From: an uncultured Clostridia bacterium
Lineage (GTDB): Bacteria > Bacillota > Clostridia > Christensenellales > Borkfalkiaceae
Direction of reading: 5' to 3'
Assembly (NCBI GenBank): GCA_947632015.1
Contig: CANRNP010000001.1
Span: 1-64,000 of the forward strand
DNA length: 64,000 nucleotides
Shown piece by piece: positions 56,621 through 64,000 of this stretch. Made by a program: the position numbers and the translations under genes. Below the pieces are notes generated by a model. It saw nothing but the letters and a program-made list of their open reading frames with translations, had not been told where the DNA came from and did not search any database. Each line of letters opens with the position of its first letter. Position 1 is the stretch's first letter.

Positions 56621-57820
56621 TCAGTTGAGGCTCATGACAAAGGCGTCGATGCGGTCGAGCCCTTCGAGCATGTCCTTCATCGAGAGGGAATAGCTCAGCC
56701 GCACGCAATCGTCCGCGCCGAAGGCTTTGCCCGGTACGACCGCCACCTTCGCCGCGTCGAGCAGGCAATCGGCAAAATCGACCGAATCGTTGATGACGCG
56801 GCTCCCGAAGCGCTTTCCGTACACCTGCCCCACCACGAGCATCGCGTAAAACGCCCCCTCCGGAATGATGACGTAAACGTTCTGCATATCCGAAATGCGC
56901 TCGATCATGGCGAGCCGCCGCCGCGAAAAGCGCGCGACCATCTCTTCGACGGAGGCCTCCGGGGAGTTGAGCGCCTTCAACGTGGCGTACTGCGCGATGG
57001 AGTTGGGGTTGCTCGTGGCATGGCTCTGGAAGGAATCGATCGCTTTGGCGACGTCGGGCGGCGCGGCGAGATAGCCGATCCGCCAGCCCGTCATGGCGTA
57101 CGTCTTGGAAACGCCGTTGACCGTGATCGTCATATCCTTGATTTTGGGAGAGCAGGCTGCAAAGGAAAAGGGCTTGGTGTTCCCGTAGACCAGCTTTTCG
57201 TAAATTTCGTCGGACAGGACGAAGATGCCCGCCTCCTCGCAGACCGCCGCAAGCGCGCGCACTTCCGCCTCGGAATAAACCGCGCCCGTGGGGTTGCAGG
57301 GGGAATTGAAGATGAAGAGCTTCGTCTTTTCCGTGATCGCGCCTTTCAGCTGTTCGGGCGTGATCTTGAATCCCGTTCTCTTGCTCGCCTTGACGATGAC
57401 GGGGACCCCGCCGCAACATTTTACGACTTCGGGATAGGTGAGCCAGTAGGGCGCGGGGATGATGACTTCGTCCCCCTCGTCGAGCAGGGCGAAACAGGCG
57501 TTGAAGATGGAATGCTTCGCGCCGTTGGAAACGATGATCTGCGAGGGTTCGTATTCGAGCCCGTTATCGCGGCGGAATTTACTGCAAATCGCGCGGCGGA
57601 GCTCGATGAGCCCCGCGGAGGGCGTGTATTTGGTGTATCCCCTGTCCAGCGCGTCTTTCGCGGCTTCGACGATGTGCTCCGGGGTGGAAAAATCGGGTTC
57701 GCCCACGCCGAAGTTGACGACGTCCTCGCCCGCCGCCTTCATCGCCTTTGCCTTTGCGCTGATGGAAAGGGTGAGCGAGGGGGATATGGTGCTCATTCTC
57801 TTGGAAAGTCTGCCCGTCAT
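56621..57820 (-). CDS. Pyridoxal phosphate-dependent aminotransferase (aspartate aminotransferase type)
   Basis: VNFGVGEPDFSTPEHIVEAAKDAL; NSPCNPTGAVYSEAEV; TVNGVSKTYAMTGWRIGYLA. Confidence 0.95.
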   Translation of the reverse strand: MTGRLSKRMSTISPSLTLSISAKAKAMKAAGEDVVNFGVGEPDFSTPEHIVEAAKDALDRGYTKYTPSAGLIELRRAICSKFRRDNGLEYEPSQIIVSNGAKHSIFNACFALLDEGDEVIIPAPYWLTYPEVVKCCGGVPVIVKASKRTGFKITPEQLKGAITEKTKLFIFNSPCNPTGAVYSEAEVRALAAVCEEAGIFVLSDEIYEKLVYGNTKPFSFAACSPKIKDMTITVNGVSKTYAMTGWRIGYLAAPPDVAKAIDSFQSHATSNPNSIAQYATLKALNSPEASVEEMVARFSRRRLAMIERISDMQNVYVIIPEGAFYAMLVVGQVYGKRFGSRVINDSVDFADCLLDAAKVAVVPGKAFGADDCVRLSYSLSMKDMLEGLDRIDAFVMSLN

Positions 57821-57840
57821 AATGCCTTTTCTCCTCTGCT

Positions 57841-58908
57841 TTATTCGTTGCCCGACGAGAGCTGCGCTTCGCGGTCCGCACGGGCGAGCGCGTCGATCAT
57901 CCCGTCGAGATCTCCCGCCAGAAAACTCTCCATTTCGTGCAGGCTCAGACCGATGCGGTGATCGGTAATCCTGCTCTGCGGGAAATTATAGGTGCGGATG
58001 CGCTCGCTGCGGTCCCCCGTCCCCACGAGGGATCTGCGGTTTTGCGCCTCCGCCGAATCGCGCGTTCTCCGATAATAGTCGTAGAGGCGCGCCTTCAAAA
58101 CGCGGTATGCTTTTTCTTTGTTTTTGAGCTGGCTCCGCTCGTCCTGGCAGGTAACGACGATCCCCGTCGGGAAGTGGGTGAGGCGGATCGCCGTCTCCGT
58201 TTTGTTCACCTTCTGCCCCCCCGCGCCGGAGGAGCGGAAGAGGTCTACGCGGACGTCCTTTTCGTCGATCTCCACCTCGACGTCCTCCGCTTCGGGAAGC
58301 ACCGCGACCGTCGCCGTGGAGGTATGGATGCGCCCCTGCGATTCCGTTTCGGGCACCCGTTGCACGCGATGGACCCCGCTCTCGTATTTGAGCCGTCCGT
58401 ACGCCCCCTTCCCGCTGATGTTGACGATCGCTTCCTTCATGCCGCCGAGCTCCGTCTCGTTGAGGTCGACGACCTCCCATTTGAAACGGTGCCGCTCGCA
58501 ATAGCTTTGATACATTCTGTATAAAACATAAGCAAAGAGCGCCGCCTCCTCGCCCCCCGCGCCTGCGCGGAGTTCGAGCGTGCAACCGCGCTCATCCCTG
58601 ATGTCTTTGGGCAGGAGCAGGAGCCTCAGTTCCTCTTCAAGCCCTTCGAGCCGCTCTTTACAGGCATAGCCTTCTTCGAGGAGCAGCTCCTTCATCTCCC
58701 CCGTCTCCCTCTCCGCTTCCGCAAACGCGCCGTCCATTTCCCCCCTTACGGAGAGACATTCGGCGTATTTTTGCGCGATCTCTTCGATCTCCGCCCGCTC
58801 TTTGGAGAGCTTCGTCCATTCCTCCATATTGCCGAGGACGGCGGGATCGGAAAGTTTTTCGGTCAACGACAGGTATTTTTCATAGATCTCTTTTACTTTT
58901 TCGAGCAT
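57841..58908 (-). CDS. prfA: Peptide chain release factor 1
   Basis: LRAGAGGEEAALFA; GVHRVQRVPETESQGRIHTSTATVAVLPE; RSSGAGGQKVNKTETAIRLTHFPTGIVV. Confidence 0.97.
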   Translation of the reverse strand: MLEKVKEIYEKYLSLTEKLSDPAVLGNMEEWTKLSKERAEIEEIAQKYAECLSVRGEMDGAFAEAERETGEMKELLLEEGYACKERLEGLEEELRLLLLPKDIRDERGCTLELRAGAGGEEAALFAYVLYRMYQSYCERHRFKWEVVDLNETELGGMKEAIVNISGKGAYGRLKYESGVHRVQRVPETESQGRIHTSTATVAVLPEAEDVEVEIDEKDVRVDLFRSSGAGGQKVNKTETAIRLTHFPTGIVVTCQDERSQLKNKEKAYRVLKARLYDYYRRTRDSAEAQNRRSLVGTGDRSERIRTYNFPQSRITDHRIGLSLHEMESFLAGDLDGMIDALARADREAQLSSGNE

Positions 58909-58950
58909 CGCCCTTTCTCCCGCAAAACAGCATTTTTCCGACGCCGCCGC

Positions 58951-60771
58951 TCAAAAGACGATCTTTACGACGCGCTCTTTCCCGCTGAGGTCCTTTACGA
59001 CCATCGCGTAATCGCAACGGGAGAAAATTTTCAGGATGTCCCGCGCCTGGTCCTCCCCGCATTCGAGGATGAGCATGCCGCCCCGCACGATATAGCGGTT
59101 GATCTTGGCGGCGATACGGCGGTAAAAATCCAGCCCGTCCTCCCCGCCGTCCAGCGCGACGTGCGGTTCGAAATCGCGCACTTCGCGCTGTAACGACCCG
59201 ATCTCCGCCGTTCTGACATAGGGCGGATTCGCCGTGATGAGGTTGAACTTTCCGCGGATGTTCTCGAAAAGATCGGACTTGACGAGGGTGACGTTGGCTT
59301 TGTTCTGCCGCACGTTGGTGCGCGCGACTTCCAGCGCGTCCTCCGAAATATCCGCCGCGACGACGGTGACGTTCTTATCCTTCGCCGCCTCGCACGCGAC
59401 CGCCACCGCAATGGCGCCGCTCCCCGTGCACAGATCGAGCACCCTGTCGCCCTCGGAAAGGGCGGCGATCGCCTGCTGGACCAAAATTTCCGTTTCGGGA
59501 CGGGGAATGAGCACCCGTTCGTCCACCTCGATGCGGTAACCGTAAAATTCGGTGTTTCCGATGATGTACCAGAGCGGTTTGCCCGTGAGCCGCTCCTCAT
59601 AGAGGGCGAGGATCTGCCCGCATTCCTTCTGCGAGACGACCCGCTCTTTGGAAAGTTCGCTCCGCGGCACGCCCAACGTAAGGCTTAAAATCCATTCCGC
59701 GTCCGATTCGTCGATCTGCTTTTCCGCAAAGTGCTTCTTCATCATCTGCTGTAACTTCGACAGCTTCGTCTCGGTGACGAACGTCTTTTCGGGCGATTCG
59801 GGATCGGAGTCCATGTCCAGCACCTTTTCGAAGGCGAGAATGGCGCATTCGATCATCTCGTCCGTCGGCTCCCGCGTGGTGAGCTTTTGAAGAAGGTATC
59901 CGGGCGCTTTTAAGGGCAGAACGACGGGGCTCTGGATCTTGGAGAGCAATCGGAGCACTTCGTAAGACACCCCCGCGACGACGGGCAGAAACAGCAGCTT
60001 GATGAGGAATACCAAGAAGAAGTCGAGCCCGGCGATCCCCGTCTGGATGCGGCTCCCGATGAGCCAGCCGACGAGGGAGAAAAGCACGATGGAGATGATC
60101 ATTACGATGAACAAAAAGGTCGTTCCGCAACGGTCGTGGAGACGGGAACAGCCCTTGACGTTCTCCACGGTGAGGGGCATTCCGTATTCGTAGCAGTTGA
60201 TGGTCTTATGCTCCGCCCCGTGATAGCAATAGGTCTCGCGGAGAGATTTGAACAGCAGGGTGAACAGGATATAGCCGATAAAGATGATGAGGCGGTATCC
60301 CCCTTCGAGCAGATAGTACCAGATGCCGTGCATGGGGACGTAATCGGGCGCCGCCTTCGAGATCATGTTCGTAAACAGCTGCGGAAGAAACATAAAGAGC
60401 CCCAGCGCGATGACGACGCCGAGCATCGTGGCGATCGTCGTGACGATCTCCGAAACGCTGACTTTCCACTTTTCCGCCACCCACTTATTGAGCTTGGGGG
60501 GCGCCTCGTCCTCTACGATGGCGACCTCGGAGCTTCTTAAAAGCGCCTGCATCCCTCCGACAAGGGAGAGAATGAAGTTGACGACGCCGCGCACAAAGAC
60601 AAAGCGCATCCATTTTTTCCGCGCTTCGGGGGGAGTGATGCGTTTCGCTTCCATCTGTAATTGTCCGTTGTCGTCGCGCACCACCGTCGCCATGCCGGTC
60701 TTTCCCCGCATCATCACGCCCTGTATGACCGCTTGACCGCCGATGTATGTGAAACAGGTCTTTTTCTTCAT
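58951..60771 (-). CDS. prmC: DUF1385 membrane protein fused to PrmC (release factor N5-glutamine methyltransferase)
   Basis: N-terminal IGGQAVIQGVMMRGK...CYHGAEHKTINCYEYG (DUF1385) and C-terminal VLIPRPETEILVQQAI...VLDLCTGSGAIAVAVA...NLITANPPYVRTAE (PrmC NPPY motif) in one ORF. Confidence 0.93.
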   Translation of the reverse strand: MKKKTCFTYIGGQAVIQGVMMRGKTGMATVVRDDNGQLQMEAKRITPPEARKKWMRFVFVRGVVNFILSLVGGMQALLRSSEVAIVEDEAPPKLNKWVAEKWKVSVSEIVTTIATMLGVVIALGLFMFLPQLFTNMISKAAPDYVPMHGIWYYLLEGGYRLIIFIGYILFTLLFKSLRETYCYHGAEHKTINCYEYGMPLTVENVKGCSRLHDRCGTTFLFIVMIISIVLFSLVGWLIGSRIQTGIAGLDFFLVFLIKLLFLPVVAGVSYEVLRLLSKIQSPVVLPLKAPGYLLQKLTTREPTDEMIECAILAFEKVLDMDSDPESPEKTFVTETKLSKLQQMMKKHFAEKQIDESDAEWILSLTLGVPRSELSKERVVSQKECGQILALYEERLTGKPLWYIIGNTEFYGYRIEVDERVLIPRPETEILVQQAIAALSEGDRVLDLCTGSGAIAVAVACEAAKDKNVTVVAADISEDALEVARTNVRQNKANVTLVKSDLFENIRGKFNLITANPPYVRTAEIGSLQREVRDFEPHVALDGGEDGLDFYRRIAAKINRYIVRGGMLILECGEDQARDILKIFSRCDYAMVVKDLSGKERVVKIVF

Positions 60772-60833
60772 CCTCTACCGTCCGAAATTCCGAATCATAG
60801 CAAAACAGCCCCGTAAATTGAGGCTGACCTGCA

Positions 60834-61037
60834 TTAAATGCCGTATCTTTTCTTGAACTTATCAACGCGACCGCCGGTATCCACGAGCTTCTGTCTGCCC
60901 GTGAAGAACGGATGGCATTTGCTGCAAATATCCACTTTCAAAACCTCGACGTCTTTCGTCGTCCCCGTCTTGAACGTCTCTCCGCAGGCGCACACCACCG
61001 TCACTTCATGATACTTGGGATGAATGTCTTTCTTCAT
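60834..61037 (-). CDS. rpmE: 50S ribosomal protein L31
   Basis: [66 protein letters not shown]. Confidence 0.97.
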   Translation of the reverse strand: MKKDIHPKYHEVTVVCACGETFKTGTTKDVEVLKVDICSKCHPFFTGRQKLVDTGGRVDKFKKRYGI

Positions 61038-61214
61038 GATGAAACCTCTCCTCCTATACTCGCGCACACGCTTTCCAAACGTACGCGCTATTCCCATTAT
61101 AGCGTGTTTTTATTTCTTCGTCAACTGATTTTTTCCCGACAATCGCAAATTCTTGCTCCGCCGCGATAAAATTTTCCGTCTTCCGCCGAAAATGGCGCGA
61201 CTTTTGAAAAACGC

Positions 61215-61243
61215 TTGCAAAACCGGGCAATGTGCGGTATAAT
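61215..61243 (+). promoter_or_regulatory. sigma70-like promoter for the MDR dehydrogenase gene
   Basis: TTGCAA-17 bp-TATAAT, then aaggag before the ATG at 61282. Confidence 0.75.
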
Positions 61244-61281
61244 ATGAGAGAATATGGCGGAAACCATAATAAGGAGATTGT

Positions 61282-62286
61282 ATGAACGTTTGGAAGCTGA
61301 CCGCGGCGGGAAATCTCGTGAAAGGCGAAGAGGACGTTTCCCCGGAAGAGGGAAAACGGCGGGTGCGCGTGACCAAAGTGCTCGTAACCCCCGAAGACGC
61401 CCTCCTCTATAAGGGGCGCAACCGGGTGAAATATCCGCTCATCCCCGGACGGTTCGCCACGGGGATCATCGCCGACGAAGGAAGCGCGCTCTTCCCCAAG
61501 GGGGCGCGCGTGCTTCTCCACTCCTATCTCCCCGCGGAGGACTCCGGCACCGAGGCAAGATCGTTCACAGAGGACGATTTTCGCATCCTCGGCAAGACGG
61601 CGGACGGCTTTTTGCGCGACTTCGTGTTTGCGCGCGAGGAGGAGCTCACCCTGCTCCCCGATTCCGTAAACGACGAAAAGGCGCTCCTTTTATATCATCT
61701 CGCCCTCGCGCAGGCGACCGTGGATACGCTCGACGTGAAGCGCGGGGAGCATATCGCCGTCGTCGGCGGCAACATTTTGGGGCTCTTCGTCGCCCGCCTC
61801 CTCATCTACCGGCAGGCGGCGCCCGTGCTCATCGATTCCCGCAGGGACCGCCTGGATTTCGCGCGCGGAAGAGGGGTGTATTACACCTCCCTCACCGACG
61901 ATTCCCTCATGGGGCTCGTCGGCACGGTGACGGGCGGACGGCTCGCCGACGGGGTGGTTTTCGTCACGGGCGCGGGTGAAAAGGACATGTCTCTCCCCGT
62001 CTCCGTCTGCGCGCCCGATAAGCATATCGCCTTCTGCGGCATGACTTCGGACCCCATTTCCCTCGATCTTGGGAGCGTCATCAAAAAACGGCTCACCGTT
62101 CACGGCGTTTCCGACGGGACGGAAAACCTCGAAATGGCAATCAACCTCGTCGCGAACAAGAGCATCGACCTCTCCGCGTTCCATTTCAGCGTGTTCTCCT
62201 CGGAAAAGCTCGTTCCCCTTCTCGATGAACTCGCCCGCGAGCCCGAACGCCCCGTCGATGAGATCTGCATCGTCAATTTGGTATAA
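61282..62286 (+). CDS. Alcohol dehydrogenase-like (MDR superfamily) oxidoreductase
   Basis: IPGRFATGIIADEGSALFPKGARVLLH; VKRGEHIAVVGGNILGLFVARLL. Confidence 0.8.
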   Translation: MNVWKLTAAGNLVKGEEDVSPEEGKRRVRVTKVLVTPEDALLYKGRNRVKYPLIPGRFATGIIADEGSALFPKGARVLLHSYLPAEDSGTEARSFTEDDFRILGKTADGFLRDFVFAREEELTLLPDSVNDEKALLLYHLALAQATVDTLDVKRGEHIAVVGGNILGLFVARLLIYRQAAPVLIDSRRDRLDFARGRGVYYTSLTDDSLMGLVGTVTGGRLADGVVFVTGAGEKDMSLPVSVCAPDKHIAFCGMTSDPISLDLGSVIKKRLTVHGVSDGTENLEMAINLVANKSIDLSAFHFSVFSSEKLVPLLDELAREPERPVDEICIVNLV

Positions 62287-62321
62287 ATTTTTGCATACGT
62301 TCTTGCGTTTTGCGTACATAT

Positions 62322-63710
62322 ATGCTGCGCAGACATCTCGTGGGAAGATTGCTCCCTTGCGTGCTGTTTCTTCTCTTACTGACGGCGGCGGGGGTATTTC
62401 TCGCCGTAAAATTGCCTTCGGCGCTGGCGCCGATCGCGGCAGGCGAGCGCCTGCTTTCTCTTTGCGCCGCGCTCTTTGTTTTGCGCAAAGCGCCCGCCGA
62501 GAGCAGACCCTACCGCCTCTTTCTCTTGCTCGTCCCGTGGCTGGGCGCCGCGGTCTGCTTTTTTCTGCGCCCGAAGCGCCGCGTCCGCCCCTCTCCCGCC
62601 GCGCCCTTTTCCGACGGCACGGCAAACGCCGTCGCTTCCATCGCCGCCTGCGCGGGGTTTCAAAGCGGTTTTGCGGAGGACGTGTGCTATTTTTGCACCG
62701 GCAAGGAGATGAGCGAGCGCCTGTTTGCCGATCTGAATGCGGCAAAACGGGAAATTCTGCTCGATTACTACATTCTCTCGCATGGCAGATTTTTTGATAC
62801 CGTTCTGCAAATTTTGGAACAAAAGGCGAAATGCGGGGTTGCGGTCGAACTCGTATGCGACGGGTTCGGCTCCGCGGGGCTTCCGCGGCGGTTGAAGGGG
62901 CAGCTCAAAGCGCGGGGGATCGAAATGCACGTTTTCCACCCCCTTTGCCCCATTCCCTTGGCGAAACTCAACGCGCGCGACCACCGGAAGCTCACCCTTA
63001 TCGACCGCAGGATCGCCTACGTCGGCGGCGTGAATCTTGCCGACGAATACATCGGCGAGAAGATCCGCTTCGGGCACTGGAAGGACAGCGCGGTGCGCTT
63101 GGAAGGGGACGTCGCCGGAGAATTTGCCGCGCTCTTCGGAAAGGAAAGGAAGGCAGCTCCGAATCCTTCCCGCGGCGGCGTTTTATGCGTCCCCTTTGCC
63201 GACAACGCGGGCGCTTCCCTCTGCACGGGCGAAGAGATCTTTTTGCGGCTCATCGCCTCCGCACAGCGCAGGATCACCCTCTGCACCCCCTACCTCATCC
63301 CGACGGAGCGGCTGTTCTCGGCGCTGAAAAGTTCGGCGCGCGCGGGGGTGGACGTGCGGCTCCTGCTGCCCCATATTCCCGATAAAAAGACGGTGTTCCT
63401 TCTCTCCCGCGGGTATGCGCGGGAACTGATGGAGGCGGGCGTGCGAGTGCGGGAGTACGCGGCGGGATTTCTGCACGCGAAGAGCTTGACGGCGGACGGA
63501 AAATACGCCGCGATCGGCTCTTACAATCTCGACCGTCGAAGCCTCGGAACGCAGGCGGAATGCGGCGCGTTCTTTTCAGACGAAGCGCTCACCGCCGCCG
63601 TTGACCGCGATTTCGCCTCGCTCTGGGAGACCTCCGTCCCCGTGAAAAAAGCCTCTTTTTGGGAAAATCTCGTGCAAACGCTCCTCTTGCCGTTTGCGCC
63701 GTGGGTATAG
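62322..63710 (+). CDS. Cardiolipin synthase-like phospholipase D family protein
   Basis: Two HKD-type motifs: NARDHRKLTLIDRRIAYVGGVNLADEYIG and FLHAKSLTADGKYAAIGSYNLDRRS; N-terminal TM helices. Confidence 0.94.
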   Translation: MLRRHLVGRLLPCVLFLLLLTAAGVFLAVKLPSALAPIAAGERLLSLCAALFVLRKAPAESRPYRLFLLLVPWLGAAVCFFLRPKRRVRPSPAAPFSDGTANAVASIAACAGFQSGFAEDVCYFCTGKEMSERLFADLNAAKREILLDYYILSHGRFFDTVLQILEQKAKCGVAVELVCDGFGSAGLPRRLKGQLKARGIEMHVFHPLCPIPLAKLNARDHRKLTLIDRRIAYVGGVNLADEYIGEKIRFGHWKDSAVRLEGDVAGEFAALFGKERKAAPNPSRGGVLCVPFADNAGASLCTGEEIFLRLIASAQRRITLCTPYLIPTERLFSALKSSARAGVDVRLLLPHIPDKKTVFLLSRGYARELMEAGVRVREYAAGFLHAKSLTADGKYAAIGSYNLDRRSLGTQAECGAFFSDEALTAAVDRDFASLWETSVPVKKASFWENLVQTLLLPFAPWV

Positions 63711-63715
63711 ACCGC

Positions 63716-64000
63716 ATGATAAAACTGATCGCGACCGACCTCGACGGCACCCTTCTCGACGACGAAAAAAATTTGCCGGGAGAGGTGTTCGGGCTCATCG
63801 GACAACTGCATGAAAGAGGCATCCTCTTCGCGCCCGCCAGCGGACGGCAATACGCCAACTTAAAGCGGCTGTTTTTCCCCGTGTGGGAGAAACTGCTCTT
63901 CATCTGCGAGAACGGCGCGCTCGTCAAATACCGCGGAGAGACCCTCTACCTCGACCCCGTCCCCGAAGGGGAGATCGGGGAAGCGCTCTCACAGATCCGC
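63716..64000 (+). CDS. Cof-type HAD family hydrolase (truncated at window edge)
   Basis: MIKLIATDLDGTLLDDEKNLPGEVFGLIGQLHERGILFAPASGR. Confidence 0.92.
   Translation, partial: MIKLIATDLDGTLLDDEKNLPGEVFGLIGQLHERGILFAPASGRQYANLKRLFFPVWEKLLFICENGALVKYRGETLYLDPVPEGEIGEALSQIR

Overview
High-GC, Firmicutes/Clostridia-like chromosomal window. The gene order is mostly housekeeping: trpS, fba, metG-tatD-radical SAM-rsmA, recO-yqzL-era-ybeY-HD hydrolase-phoH-yqfD-yqfC, gapA, pyrBCFKDE, rplU-rpmA, thrC, aspartate aminotransferase-type, prfA-(DUF1385::prmC)-rpmE, cardiolipin synthase. Most long ORFs on the + strand opposite these genes are high-GC shadow ORFs. The most unusual region is a co-directional, tightly packed 8-gene block at 12673..28997 (minus strand) with its own sigma70-like promoter at about 29044..29072. 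It encodes two membrane-anchored McrB-like AAA ATPases, a DUF2357-like coiled-coil protein, a GH3-TM-pseudoAAA fusion in which both enzymatic domains look inactivated, a duplicated transglutaminase-like ectoprotein, a YDG/MBG-repeat ectoprotein and two small membrane proteins that share a domain. I propose this as a candidate undescribed membrane-spanning AAA/transglutaminase envelope system; its function is inferred, not shown. Other points of interest: an AT-rich restriction-modification island with a one-base frameshift in the putative nuclease gene, a promoter-terminator leader upstream of a MATE gene, a LDGYGG-repeat lipoprotein, a DUF1385-PrmC fusion, and a dispersed-repeat island at 53.8-54.4 kb. 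No rRNA, tRNA or CRISPR was recognised by eye.
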